Assembly (NCBI GenBank): GCA_963675135.1
Contig: OY776124.1
Location: 4,757,001-4,821,000 of the forward strand
From: Galeopsis tetrahit
Lineage: Eukaryota > Streptophyta > Magnoliopsida > Lamiales > Lamiaceae
Direction: 5' to 3'
DNA length: 64,000 nucleotides
Made by a program: the position numbers and the translations under genes. Under the pieces are notes generated by a model that did not search any database, was not told the DNA's origin, and worked only from the letters and a program-made list of their open reading frames with translations. This document shows, piece by piece, positions 1-11,611 of the stretch (the first letter of the stretch is position 1; every line of letters starts with the position of its first letter).

Positions 1-99
1 AGTACAATTCCCCGAATGGCTCTCCAATGCGGTGTTAGTGTCTAAGGGGGCAGGGAAATGGAGGATGTGCATTGACTTCAGAGACCTCAACAAGGCGTG
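1..99 (+). pseudogene. Reverse transcriptase fragment of element A, upstream of the Copia insertion
   Basis: The first 99 bases translate to the start of the RT domain, with FPEWLSNAVLVSKG followed by GKWRMCIDFRDLNKA. The reading frame is cut after the codons for NKA by the insertion at 100 and resumes at 3826 with CPKDHYPLP. The 5-bp sequence GCGTG at 95-99 is repeated at 3826-3830 as the target duplication. The frame upstream of base 1 is not visible. Confidence 0.9.
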
Positions 100-1640
100 T
101 GTTGGTCCCTGAACGAGTAGTGAATGGGATTAAAGTCTAGAGGGGAGGGGTGAATAGACTTTAAAACTTTTTCAAGAGAGTTGGGAACCTCTTCTGATTG
201 CTATGTCAGCTGGACTACAAGTCTGCTGGTCCAGATGACTATAGTGATCTGATAGAGGAGGTTATATGCGGAATTATGGTAGGCCTTGTTTAGACTCGTT
301 CTTTTGTTTCTTGTGAAAGTGTTTAGCTTGTTTTCTTGTATGAAAGTACTCAGCTGATGCTGGTTTGAAAGTTGTGGCCTTGTTTTGAAGAATATTAAAA
401 TTACAGTATGCACTATATAACAGTTAATGAAATGACAGAATGTAAAGTGCAATAAGTAAATAACACATTGATTTATAGTGGTTCGGATATACGTTCCTAC
501 GTCCACTCTCACGTCCTAACGTGATGTTTAATCCCTTTAATTTACCCAAAATTACAAGGGCCTTGACCTTTATAGTCCCAAGGGTAGGACTTTGAGATCT
601 GAGCCGTCCTAACAGCTACGGTCTCCACAAGTGATTGTAAGCACTTGCACTTCCCCACAAGTGATTGTAAGCACTTGCACTTGCACTCCACAAGTGATAT
701 AGAGCACTTGGACTCTTTACAGTGATAAACACTCAACTTGACTTCTAAGGTTTTATGGTAGAAGGTGGGTTTTGTGTATATGAACTAGGTGAGAATTTCC
801 CTTACAATCTGTTTTAGCCTCATGCTAGGATTGGGAAATTCTCTCTAAGCTATGGATATATATGAGTGGTTGCACTGGCTTAGATGGTATGAGTTCACTC
901 ACTGGGGATGAGGTGATGCTTGTTGAATCTTCATGAACGATCTTCTTGAGCTCTTCTTATTTCTTGACTTTAAGCACTTTGCTCGACCTCTGCATCTCAC
1001 ACCTCTTCACTCCAAATGATGTAAGAACTGAACTCATTTATATAGTGTTGAGTTTGAATGTTACCGTTGGATGATGGCATTCAAAACTCCACTAATTGAG
1101 GAATTGGCAATCTCTTGATATGATATGATTGAATATTACCATTGTCATGTAATTTCAATCATATCTTTGACTTTCCTTTCTTGTGCGTATCTTGTCAATC
1201 CTTGACTTCAACTCTGATTGGCCTTCCCTTAGAAGACTTCTACTCTGCTGGTAAGAAGACTTCACTCTGCTGGTAAGAAGACTTCACTCTGCTAGTAAGA
1301 AGACTTCACTCTGCTGTCTTTACTCAGCTGACTTTACACAGCTGGCTTTACACAGCTGCTGTTTCTTCTCAGCTGCTGTCTTTACTCTGCTGTCTTTACT
1401 CAGCTGGTTGTAAGATGACTTCTACTCAGCTGATGTAAGACGACTTCTACTCAGCTGATGTAAGATGACTTCTGGTCTTGGTCTTCTCTTCTCTTCTTGA
1501 GCATTGACATGTCTTCTCTTCTAACCAGAGTCCTATCTATTACAAGATGTATAATAAAGTTGTCTATACAATACAACTTATCCTATTACATGATTGATTT
1601 GGTTTATCAAAACTAAACTAAGGATATTCATATCCCAACA
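100..1640 (-). repeat. 3' LTR of the Copia-type element
   Basis: This 1541-bp terminal repeat is bounded by TG and CA. Bases 100-652 match 2378-2928 of the other LTR closely; the remainder (minus-strand U3) does not align except at the very end. Small reading frames here (for instance 201-512 on the minus strand) recur in the other LTR and show no recognisable protein. Confidence 0.85.
1236..1462. repeat. Short tandem repeats and CAGCTG cluster in U3
   Basis: Units of about 21 bases resembling AAGAAGACTTCACTCTGCTG recur several times, followed by repeated CAGCTG palindromes separated by about 15 bases. CAGCTG is an E-box-type hexamer. The position in U3 is compatible with a promoter-enhancer repeat, but function is inferred only. 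The other LTR has looser TCTTCTG-rich repeats in the same relative place. Confidence 0.6.
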
Positions 1641-1655
1641 ATTTCCCCCTTTTTG
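1641..1655 (-). other. Polypurine tract of the Copia-type element
   Basis: On the minus strand a run of A and G (AAAAAGGGGGAAAT) lies directly before the TGTTGGGATATG start of the 3' LTR. That is the expected place and composition for the plus-strand primer of a Copia element, and it fixes the orientation. Confidence 0.85.
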
Positions 1656-2362
1656 ATATAACCAAATCATCTAACACTAACTGAAGCAATAAAGAACAGA
1701 CAGTGCTAGAGTCCATATAATAGTGCAGAAGAGTAAAGGAAAAAGGCTTTTGTATGAGGACAATGAGAAGTTGTCATCAGATGAGATAACTAGATGTTAT
1801 CTCCAAAAGCTAAAAAGATGAGTTTTATTAATATTGCACTTTACAAGCACGGACTCACCTAATCAGCTATTACAAAGGTCTTCTTATCTACTCTTCAGCT
1901 GATATGTTGCAAATCAGACGACTTCCAATTAAGCTCTTCTTGTCTTCAGGTCTTCTAACAACTTGATCATCTTGATCTCCTCTTCTTGCTCATACGCGTG
2001 TAAATCCAGATAGGGCTATAACTCAGCTGAGCTGAAGTTCCCCCTTAGTTGTTGACATGTTCTTAACACACAATAATCCAAATACATGCAAGTATGATTT
2101 TTATGAAAACAGAATGCATGCTAAACAGTTTTTCAAAAACGGATCTATTCAAGTGACCATTGAAAACAGTAAAACGTGTTTTTGATGGCTCAAACGATGG
2201 AATTTGGCCAAAAAGCATTACACATCACTTCTTTGCAGTGAGTTCGATTCAAAACAACAATTCTACTTTAAAAAGTGTACTCACACGCTAAATTCTGAAA
2301 ATAACAGAAAAAGTGCAGATTTTCGAAAATCAAAAATCAAAGCAATGGTCTTTTGAACACAC

Positions 2363-2375
2363 GGCTCTGATACCA
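2363..2375 (-). other. Primer-binding site (initiator tRNA-Met type)
   Basis: The minus strand reads TGGTATCAGAGCC two bases after the end of the 5' LTR. This motif is the standard Copia primer-binding site, complementary to the 3' end of initiator methionine tRNA. Confidence 0.92.
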
Positions 2376-2377
2376 CT

Positions 2378-3825
2378 TGTTGGTCCCTGAACGAGTAGTG
2401 AATGGGATTAAAGTCTAGAGGGGAGGGGTGAATAGACTTTAAAACTTTTTCAAGAGAGTTGGGAACCTCTTCTGATTGCTATGTCAGCTGGACTACAAGT
2501 CTGCTGGTCCAGATGACTATAGTGATCTGATAGAGGAGGTTATATGCGGAATTATGGTAGGCCTTGTTTAGACTCGTTCTTTTGTTTCTTGTGAAAGTGT
2601 TTAACTTGTTTTCTTGTATGAAAGTACTCAGCTGATGCTGGTTTGAAAGTTGTGGCCTTGTTTTGAAGAATATTGAAATCACAGTATGCACTATATAACA
2701 GTTAATGAAATGACAGAATGTAAAGTGCAATAAGTAAATAACACCAGGTTTATAGTGGTTCGGATATACGATCCTACGTCCACTCTCACGTCCTAACGTG
2801 ATGTTTAATCCCTTTAATTTACCGCAAATTACAAGGGTCTTGACCTTTATAGTCCCAAGGATAGGACTTTGAGATCTGAGCCGTCCTAACAGCTACGGTC
2901 TCCACAAGTGATTGTAAGCACTTGCACTTTGAGGGTTTCAAAAACTTTAACCTTTCGGAGAGGGTTTGGGGTTTTTGAAGTGTATCCAACTAGTGATTCA
3001 AGCTTATAATTTGCTTAATCACTTTGCCTAAAACAAATGATATACAATGTGAATAGGTTTCAGGTTCTTAAAGGTTGGATAGAAATCACTTAAGAGCTAT
3101 GGATAATCTAATGGATTCTGGCTCTTTGAGAATTCTTGAGACAATACGACTTTAGCTTGATTGCTTGCTGGAAATGTTGAATTCTCTCGTTGTGACTTCT
3201 TGTTTGTGATTTCTCATCCTCTTGTATTTATAATGGTGATTGCTTGCAACTAGCCGTTGGAGTTGACTAGCCGTTGGGGCAATCTTTCCATAATGGCTTG
3301 ATTCCTTGATTCCAGCCGCTTGATTGCTTCAATCCTGGGATCATGTCAATCTTCTAAATAAGGTAGGTCTCTGTTTAAATCGCAAGATGACTTTGGAATC
3401 AGCCGAGTCCTGAAAGAGCACATAGTCTTCTGATTTGAACTTCTAGTCTTCTGACTACTCTTCTGGCCTTGAGTCTTCTGATATCAGCAGAGTAAAACTC
3501 TTCTGATCTGGCAGTTCTTTTGTCCTGCTTTAGGCCATCTTCAATCTGGGACTCCATCAGTCAAGTAGGTATACAAGCACCTTGCTTAACTGGTCTTCAA
3601 GGATCTCCTAGTCTTCATGTCTTCTACTCTTCTCATCTTGAGGAAGCGCATGTAAGCCTGGATTGTGCTGATCAGCTGATATCTATACAGTTGATCACAC
3701 AAGACTAGTCTAAGCTGTTCTATACAAAGTCAGCTGATCCTATTACATTTATAAACTCTAAGTGTTTTGGCCATCAAAACTATTCAAACATCAAGTGGGG
3801 CTTAGGGTGAATTTATATCCCAACA
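2378..3825 (-). repeat. 5' LTR of the Copia-type element
   Basis: This 1448-bp repeat shares bases 2378-2928 with 100-652 of the partner LTR. The U3 part (2929-3825) is different in sequence although it keeps the same terminal TGTTGGGATAT on the minus strand. No coding sequence is recognised. Confidence 0.85.
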
Positions 3826-5989
3826 GCGTGCCCTAAGGATCATTACCCGCTGCCGATGATAGACCAGTTAGTGGACGCGACCTCTGGCTTCGAGCTATTG
3901 AGCATGATGGATGCATATCAAGATTACCACCAGATCCAGTTGAACCCCTCAGATGTCCCTAAAGTGTGCTTCATAGCAGCGTGTGGAATGTTTGGTTATG
4001 TCCGAATGCCATTCGGGTTAATCAACGTCGGTGCAACGTATCAGAGGATGGTTGATGCTGTCTTTCGAGGGCAAATAGGGAGAAACATGGAAATATATGT
4101 GGATGATATGTTGGCCAAGAGCGTGAGAGCAAAGGAGCATGTGGAGGACCTAGAGGAGATCTTCCAGGTTATTCGAGAAAATGGTATCAAATTGAACCCG
4201 GCCAAGTGCTCTTTCGGGGTGAAGTCGGGGAAATTCCTTGGATACATGGTTACTCAGAGGGGGATAGAGGTGAACCCAGCTAAAGTAAAGGTTGTATTAG
4301 ACATGAAACCACCGAGGAACGTGAAGGAGCTCCAGACGTTAAATGGGAGAATCACAGCGTTGAGCAGATTTATAGCCAGGTCTGCTGAGAAAAGTCATCC
4401 CTTCTTCAAAATTCTCTAGAAGGGGGCCAGGTTCGAGTGGAATGAAGCATGCCAGAAGGCCTTTGAGGATCTGAAACACCACCTGTCCCAGCTGCCGAAG
4501 CTGATTAAACCTTCCCCGGGAGACACCCTCATCCTGTATCTATCCGTAGGGGAATTTTCGTTGAGCACAGCTCTGGTAAAAGAAGAAGGATCCATCTAAC
4601 ATCCTATCTATTACGTTAGTAAGGTCATTCAAGGGGCTGAAGTTCGATACTCGGAAATTGAGAAGGCTGCTCTGGCCGTAGTATTTACAGCGCGGAGACT
4701 GCGCCCATATTTTCTTTCTTATAAAATATTGGTATGCACTAACTACTCATTGAAACAGGTTATCTGCCGAGCAGACCTCTCCGGAAGGATGGTGAAATGG
4801 TCAATAGAGCTCCAAGAGTATGATGTGGACTTCGAGCCACGGAGGTCCATAAAAGCCCAGGCTTTGTCTGACTTCATCCAAGAATCCACCAAACCAGAAG
4901 AGATAGAGGGATGGAAAGTGTATGTGGATGGCTCAGTAACCCTGAGCGGATGCGGAGCAGGGATAGTGATAGTGAATCCCCAAGGAGAGGACCTACAATT
5001 TGCAGTGCGATTTCAATTTATGACTTCAAACAATGGAGCAGAATATGAGGCTCTGATCAGAGGAATGGAGATGGCGGCCGAGTTGGGAGCCCCAGAGGTA
5101 ACTTTACATTCAGACTCTCAGTTGGTTGTTCAACAGGTGAATGGAGAGTACGCAGCCAAAGACAACAGAATGGTTGCTTACCTGGAACGAGCTAAAGAGA
5201 TGATGGGCAAGTTCCAAGATTGCAAGGTGATCCAAGTACCTCGAGAAGAGAACGTCCAGGCTGATAGTCTCTCCAAACTTGCCAGTTCCACGAAATTTGA
5301 GGGATAGGGAACGGTGACCTTGGTGGTGGCAAAAAAAGAGGCTCTCGGAAATCCCATCGGTTCCATCGAGGAAGGAGACGATTGGAGGAAAGATATCTGG
5401 ATAGAGCTCACCAGAGGGGTAGATGCCCCCACCACCCGAAAGGCCCGAGCTCTCAGGATTAAATACTGTATTATTGGAGGACAGTTATACAAAAAATCGT
5501 TTACCCAACCGTACTTGAAGTGCATATCGACCCAGGAAGCGGCTTATACGCTCAAAAAGATTCATGAAGGCCGAGCGGCCAGTCATGAGGGATATAAAAC
5601 AGTGGTAAAGAAAGCCTTGAGGGCTGGGTTGTACTGGCCCTCCATGACGAGAGACGCCAAAGAGTTCGTAAAGAAGTGTGTGAAATGCCAGAAAACTGGT
5701 CCCCTAATAAAGATCCCTGCAGAGGAGATGGGAGCTATGCACTCTCCATGTCCTTTCGTCAAATGGGGAGTGGACCTGGTGGGGCCCTTCCCTCCAGCCT
5801 CGGGAGGAAGGAAATTTTTTATAGTAGCAGTTGATTATTTTAGCAAGTGGGTCGAAGCCGCCCCTCTAGCTAAGATAGATGAGGAAAATGTGATTAAGTT
5901 CCTGGGAAAACATATCTGCTGCAGGTTCGGAGGTCGATATAGCTAGACCTTGGAATATTTGTCACTTGAAAAGATTTTTTGTCTGAAGA
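3826..5989 (+). pseudogene. Element A pol remnant: RT, RNase H, truncated integrase
   Basis: The frame continues the RT of bases 1-99 (CPKDHYPLP, then MDAYQDYHQIQLN, YVDD at about 4098-4109). It is followed by RNase H (YVDGSVTLSGCGAG, AEYEALI, SDSQLVV) and the integrase zinc finger and first catalytic Asp (HEGYK, CVKCQ, WGVDLVGP). Nonsense codons are present at 4417-4419, 4597-4599 and 5305-5307. At about 5930 the integrase jumps from CRFG directly to the last codons of the polyprotein (ARPWNICHLKRFFV), out of frame. This removes the second Asp, the Glu and the C-terminal domain. Comparison with element B shows that roughly 280 residues are missing. The gene is dead. Confidence 0.92.
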
Positions 5990-6289
5990 AAATGTAAGGT
6001 TTTGAGACCACTTGTGATTTGGTGCCGATTTCTGTTTTATTTAACGTATTCAATAGCTTCACCGGAGCTCTTTTTCCCTCTTTACGGGTTTCCCCTTAGG
6101 GTTTTTCCGTAGAGAGGTTTTTAATGAGACCGGCATAGGTTATCTATGGCCTATGTTGAAAACTGATATTAATCAATGAAGCTTCTTTCCCTTTTGAAGA
6201 ATTATGCAGAGTTGTTACGTTCTGATTATCTTTTTTATGTTAATATATATGATGTGCGAATATGAATCCTGAAAATAAAAAACCCAAAG

Positions 6290-6938
6290 GGGTTATTTGA
6301 AAATGAAAGAAAGATTTTACGAATTAAAATCTTCTATGAATGAGGATGAGAAATACTCAGAGGCCGAGGAGAGCTGGAGAGCTCCTCACCATACTTGAGA
6401 CCCAAGTGGGTTACTTGAAAATGAAAGAAAGATTTTACGAATTAAAATCTTCTAAGAATGAGGGTGAGAAACACTAAGAGGCCTAGAGGCCGAGGAGAGC
6501 TGGAGAGCTCCTCACCATACTCGAGACCCAAGCGGGTTACTTGAAAATGAAAGAAAGATTTTACGAATTAAAATCTTCTAAGAATAAGGGTGAGAAACAC
6601 TCAGAGGCCTAGAGGTCGAGGAGAGCTGGAGAGCTCCTCACCATACTCGAGACCCAGGTGGGTTACTTGAAAATGAAAGAAAGATTTTACGAATTAAAAT
6701 CTTCTAAGAATGAGGGTGAGAAACACTCAGAGGCCCAGAGGCCGAGGAGAGCTGGAGAGCTCCTCACCATACTCGAGACCCAAGTGGGTTACTTGAAAAT
6801 GAAAGAAATATTTTACGAATTAAAATCTTCTAAGAATGAGAGTGAGAAACACTCGGACGCCTAGAGGCCGAGGAGAGCTGGAGAGCCCCTCACCACACTT
6901 GAGACCCAAATGGGTTACGTAAAAACGAAAGAAAGATT
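6290..6938 (+). repeat. 126-bp tandem repeats downstream of pol in element A
   Basis: Copies of GGGTTACTTGAAAATGAAAG start at 6408, 6534, 6660, 6786 and 6912, an exact 126-bp period, with a shorter first copy at 6290. Each unit contains an AT-rich half (ACGAATTAAAATCTTCT) and a GC-rich half (AGGCCTAGAGGCCGAGG). The equivalent array in element B has a 120-bp period. Satellite-like repeats in this position are common in Tat and Ogre elements. The frame at 6658-6864 is only repeat translation. Confidence 0.9.
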
Positions 6939-7216
6939 TCATGGGCAATATTTGATGCAGACTATAAGACCAAGAGGAGGGAAGAAAAGAGGACCAGAGG
7001 ACCCTTCCACCATCTTCCTTACCAGTCTTATAGGCCGCTCACGTGAGCAAGAAGGAAAATATACGCCATAAACGAATAGTAAGAAACTAATTACCACAAA
7101 AAGCCCCCACATATCCAGGAGTGCGGGGTTCCCTAGAGAGTACAATAAAAACCAGTATCATGAGCAGAAATTAAAGAGTGTAGCAAAAGAAAGGTAAAAT
7201 GTTTGAAACATGAATT

Positions 7217-9394
7217 TTAAACAGCTTCTTTGACAGCAGCTTCCTCAGCAACTTCCTCAGTAGCGTCATGACCGCTAGATCCTCCGCCTTCCTCGGGGCT
7301 CTCCCCTCCTACCGGCGCAGCCTCAGCGTCCTTTCCTCCATCTGCCCTCACTTCAATCAAGGGAGCAGAGGCGTAAGGATAGGTCAATTGCTCCAGAGGC
7401 TCCAGCTCAGCCATGCCCACCTTAACAACCTGCAATCTGGCAATGGCCTGACTCATTCCGGGCAACCACCAAGGACTATCAGCACTTTCTGCTGGATCCC
7501 CTAGGAATTTGGGAGGAGGAGCAAGCTTGTCTAGGCGGAAGGCACGAGAGTAGGTTCCAACGAATTCGGGAGCTGAGTGCTCAACCACCGCATTGCTGAA
7601 GCCGTGATCAATGAAGTGAGGAATGTGTGGCCCCATAGCGCACAAGAAGCTCGAACTCTTTAAAAAATTGGACAGCCATTGAGTATGGAGAGTCCCTAGA
7701 AATTCTTGACCCAGAGAAGAGGTGAACAAAGATTTGACGCAGGCTTGCACTCTAATGTCTGGTAGCTCACGCTCCATTCGCTTCATTTCTTCCTCCATCC
7801 GCTTCATCTCCTTCTCCGTTCGCTCCACTTCTCCCTCCAGATGCCTAGTCTTGGCTGCCTCTTGCTTACTTTGGGCCCGGAGGAGAGGCAACTCCTCAGC
7901 TAAGGCTTGAGCTCGCTTTTAAGCTTTGTCCCTCTCCGCGGTGACCCCTTTGAGAGCCAATTGAGAGGAGGATGCCTCAGCCCGAAGGAGCTTGTTCCCA
8001 GCAACCAATTCGACAGTTTGATCAAATATTTTAGTGTAAACCAGCCCGAACTGCATGATGAGAGCAAGTAATATTTCAGACATGAAGAAATTAGGTATCG
8101 TAAAAACAAGGGAAGGTACCTCAAAAAATAGGTGAGCGCCATGGAGCAGTTGATCCTCAAGGAGAGACTTGCAAGAGAGCGTAGTGTTAGAAGGAGGAGG
8201 ACATCGGCTGATGAGACGTTGGAGAGGTTCATAGGAAGCAGGAAGGAAGGTTTCCTTCTCAGGAGGGGCACAAGTAGTTTTTCCCTTCTTCTTCTTGGAA
8301 GTGACGGAATCGAGAATGGAAGCGTTGGCAGCTGAACGAGTCCTCTTGGAGATGGAACCAGGGACTTGGGCAGAGGAGCTAGGAACAGGAGGAGCCTTGG
8401 TAGAACTCTCTGGAGCAGGGGTCTTTTCTGAGCTTTTTGGAACCGGAGCTGGGGAATGAGGAACCTTATGAGGGTTATCAGGGGTAGCAGCCGCAGGTGC
8501 CTTCACCACCCCAAGAGCAAGGGCATCCTATGAAATGTGAGTCAACCAGCTCATAGCTGCAGGTAACCAAGAAACTTTCAGAAAAATAGTCATATATAAA
8601 GAACGAAACACGAGCTGCAGGTTACCATCGTGAGGCTCTAAAGGAAAATCCTGAGGACAAAATCCAAAATGAGAGAGAATACGAAGGTTATTGCAGATAC
8701 TAATGACATCAAAGAAATCACGAAGGCGAACGTGACCATTGAGGCTAGTTATAACAGTATAATTTGAGGCAGAGTAAGCTTTCAGATGAGGAAGAGGTAT
8801 TCCTGGATTATGATATAACCAACATTCATGGGGAAACGGCCAATCAGAGGATTTGGTCACAAAGATATAGTAATCTCTCCAAGATGACTCCTCTTCATGA
8901 AGCTTTTTCATGAATTTACAAGCACGGGACCTTATCCCACAAACATAGAAGAAGCCATCGTTCAGCTTACAAGAATGCTGGCTCAAAAATAATTCAGCGG
9001 AAGGCTCGCCGCCGTTCCCCTTCACCAGAATATAAAATCCGATCATAGTGCGCATGGCGTTGGGAGTAAACTGATTAAGGGGGATTTGCATGCGGGTAGA
9101 TATTGAGGCCAGATAAGGATGGATAGGAAATCGAAGACCAGCCCTAATCTGGGCTTCGAAGAAAGCTAGGGTTCAGGGTCCTGAGAAATTGGGGCGTTCA
9201 TCCGGATGAGGAATCCGGGGGATGTACTCCGGTGGAAAGACTTGGGCTTGAACGAGACTAGCCAAGTGGGTGTTGTTAATCATAGAGGAGGTCGAAATTT
9301 TATCCCTCGGTTGGGGATCCTCTATCGGAAACGAAACCGATTCAGGAAGATGCGGTTTAAAGGACTCAGGCGGGGTTGCCTTGCCGAAAGACAT
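7217..9394 (-). pseudogene. Antisense three-exon gene of element A, broken (Transposase_28-like)
   Basis: This is the homologue of the intact gene of element B. Exon 1 is 9394-8626, exon 2 8556-8120 and exon 3 8050-7217, with GT-AG borders at the same places as in B; exon 3 has the same length (834 bp). The N-terminal domain is recognisable (MQIPLNQFTPNAMRTMIGFY, SWRDYYIF, LSHFGFCPQDFPLEP), as are a basic middle part (SKKKKGK) and a coiled coil rich in EEEMKRMER. Three nonsense codons interrupt it: in exon 1 after FSGP (about 9173), at the start of exon 2 after MSWLTHIS (about 8528), and early in exon 3 at 7919-7921. The domain resembles the family annotated as putative gypsy-type transposon (Transposase_28); its biochemical role is unknown. 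Confidence 0.82.
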
Positions 9395-9853
9395 TAACAA
9401 ATAGTGCGGAAATAAAAAGGATGTAGAAGATAGTTGGGTTACCTTGTCAGAAGAAGTGTGAAGTCGGACTGGACGATCGACGGTGACGAGAAGCCCGAAA
9501 AAAGAGAGACGCCGGAGAGAAGAAAAGAAGACGGTGGAGGAGTTTCCAAGGAGAGAAGATATGAATCAAAGGAACAAAGAGTGAAAAAGTGAGCAGGAAG
9601 AGGTAGAATCGAGGTATCTCGTTGGGAAAAAAGCTGGAAAGAGAAGATCATATCTAAGTGGGGCCCAGACGCGGAAGTCGAAGCGTTTTTCTCGAGTTTG
9701 GGCGGGAAAACTCAGGAAGGGGAATATTTCCGAAATTTCTCTCCGAAGGGAAGTTAAAACACGTCTCTCCAGAAGTGCCCTTTATGCCAGATTCCTTTGA
9801 ATTTCTTACTCTCACAAAGGTATAATCACTTTATGAGAGTAAGGGGGAGTAGA
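9395..9853 (+). other. Element A region between antisense gene and 3' LTR, ending in polypurine tract
   Basis: On the minus strand this is the leader of the antisense gene: a pyrimidine-rich stretch in B and E as well. On the plus strand the region ends with GAGAGTAAGGGGGAGTAGA immediately before the LTR, the polypurine tract for plus-strand priming. The same motif precedes the LTRs of B, E and F. No separate gene is seen. Confidence 0.75.
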
Positions 9854-10585
9854 TGATGCGGCCTAAAATCGTCACCTCGTGAGAAGTCGACACGTGTACA
9901 GAGGATAGGATTGATGAGAGGATACGAACCTAAAGAGGACTCCTCAGAATAGAGAATCTCATCCGAGTTCCCTCTGGAGGGAACTCCACCTAAGGACCTC
10001 AGGGGAGAAATATCAGGAAGACCTGGCCTTGAGGGGAATTAGTTGGCCGAAAGTTTAGGAGAGGTTCCATGTAAAATAGGATAAGAACGGATAAAGGAAG
10101 ACTGATTCTTCCTTTACTCAACGGCTGGAATCTAGAGGAGGAAGTGGTTGCGTTTCTTCAGGGATTGGGAGTTCAAAGGCAGGTGGACTAATTCAAAGAG
10201 AGAGAAGGTGGCAGATCCGAGATAAGGGGAAAACCTAACTTCCCCTCAGGTAGAATTCCTCTATAAATAGGCAAGCTTAGGTACATTTACAGGTTACGAT
10301 CTCTAACTCTATTCAACCTATTACACTTTTATAAACTTTTTGATTCCCTTCGAGAACCCCATTGATGAAAAGAGGACTCTTAAACCCTCATCAGATACCG
10401 AATTACATATACTGACTTGAGCGTCGGAGTGTCTGCGCCGGATCCCCCTCCGGCGTGTCTTTTGTAGGTTCTTGGAGGGTCATTTCGGAAAAGGCAACGT
10501 ACCCGAATCACTCATACAAGTTCGGGAATTCGGATATCTGAACTGAAGAATATCCAATCCATTCGTGCGAAGTTGTGGCACAACA
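9854..10585 (+). repeat. 3' LTR of element A
   Basis: The 732-bp repeat starts TGATGCGGCC and ends GGCACAACA. A TATA box (CTATAAATAG, 10261-10270) sits at the same relative position as in the LTRs of B and E. It is followed by AATATGATGG of relic D, which gives the right-hand target site (probably AATAT). Confidence 0.85.
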
Positions 10586-11611
10586 AATATGATGGTACCG
10601 CGGATCCCTACGAACACCTGGTGAAATTTGAAAACGCCGCCTTGTTGCATCGCTACAGAGAGGGTGTCAAGTGCAGGGTCTTCTTAACCACTTTATCCAA
10701 AGCAGCACAACAGTGGTTCACGCAATTGGGACCTAACACCATTCACTCTTGGCCTGAGTTCAGCGAACTATTCCTACATCAATTCGCTAGTGCCAGTAGG
10801 CAGCCCAGAGCCACCCTCACTTTGTTCAACATGAGGCAAGGAGATAATGAAAGCCTTCGAGCCTTCCTGAAAAGATTCAATCAAGCTTCCCTAGAAGTAC
10901 CCAATGCCTCTTCTGAAATTAAGATTAATGCTCTTACCAACAAATTTAATGACGAAGACCTTTTCACCTCCCTGGCCAAGAAATCAGTACAGACATTCGA
11001 TGAACTATTAAGGAGGGCCGAAAAATAACTTACCCTGGAGGAAGTACGGAAAGCCAAACACTCTGAAACTAAACCAATGGGAGGAGATGGAGGGCGACGA
11101 AGAGAAATCATACCCAGGAGGCCCAGTCCAGAGAGATATAGAAGTTTGAGGAGGACTGGAAACATTAAGGAAGAAGAGGCAACTCGCTTGGATCCCAGGG
11201 GAAGGTTCGAGAAATATACCCCTCTGAAAATAGAGCCAGCGGAAGTCTTAGAAGTAGCGGGAGATCACCTTATCATGAAATTCCCCTACTCCAGAAGCAG
11301 AGGTCCCCAGAATCCTAAATCTGATAAGTTCTGTCGATTCCACAACGATTACGGTCACGACACAAATCAGGGCTGCCACTTAAAGGATGAGATAGAAAGG
11401 AGGATCCTAGTAGGCCATCTTAAAGAATTCACATTCAGGGACAGGCAGGGCCCTCGGGGGCAAAAGAGAAAAGATCTGGAGGGGAAGCCAGATGAGAACA
11501 AGAGGGAACAGAGGAAGGACACAGAAGGTCAACCCCCCCCTCCCCTCCTCAGAAGAGAGGGACGATCCACATGATTATGGGGGGCCCTACCGACGGAAAT
11601 TCCTTTATGTA
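10586..11611 (+). pseudogene. Relic D: gag fragment
   Basis: Gag coding sequence resumes in the middle of the capsid-like domain (YDGTADPYEHLVKFENAALL) and runs through RRAEK, a basic linker and a zinc-knuckle-like motif (FCRFHNDYGHDTN, here followed by QGCHLKDEIE). A nonsense codon (TAA) follows RRAEK at about 11028. The 5' part was displaced by insertion of element A and lies left of the window. The sequence is nearly the same as 42976-43995 in element G, including the deletion that follows. Confidence 0.9.

Larger units (their letters stand above)
100..3825 (-). mobile_element. Non-autonomous Copia-type LTR retrotransposon nested in element A
   Basis: The element begins TGTTGG and ends CCAACA and is flanked by a perfect 5-bp duplication, GCGTG (95-99 and 3826-3830). 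Read on the minus strand it has a 5' LTR (3825 to 2378), a primer-binding site complementary to initiator tRNA-Met (2375 to 2363), a 737-bp internal region, a polypurine tract (about 1655 to 1641) and a 3' LTR (1640 to 100). The PBS type and the G-rich tract point to Copia. The internal region has no gag or pol, so the element would depend on another element's proteins. The LTRs are of unequal length (1448 and 1541 bp) and share only their inner R-U5 part, which is unusual inside one intact target duplication. Confidence 0.88.
1..10585 (+). mobile_element. Element A: Ty3/gypsy LTR retrotransposon, Tat type, 5' part outside window
   Basis: From left to right the element holds the remnant of a pol frame (RT, RNase H, start of integrase), a 3' untranslated stretch with 126-bp tandem repeats, a spliced gene on the opposite strand, a polypurine tract and a 3' LTR at 9854-10585. 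This order matches full-length element B, which lies in the other orientation. The 3' LTR ends in CA and is followed directly by the gag frame of relic D at codons matching YDGTADPYEH, so A was inserted into D. The left LTR and left target duplication lie before base 1. A is itself interrupted by the Copia-type element at 100-3825. The antisense gene between pol and 3' LTR is known from some Tat-lineage elements (for example maize Grande). Lineage assignment is by recognition, not by a tree. Confidence 0.9.

Noticed and set aside
201..512. A 103-codon minus-strand frame, with a shorter version at 2479-2730
   Set aside because: Both lie at the same place in the two LTRs of the Copia-type element and have no recognisable domain; they are repeat sequence, not genes.
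3520..3708. A 62-codon plus-strand frame in the U3 of the Copia-type element
   Set aside because: It is antisense to the element, not shared with the partner LTR and shows no known motif.
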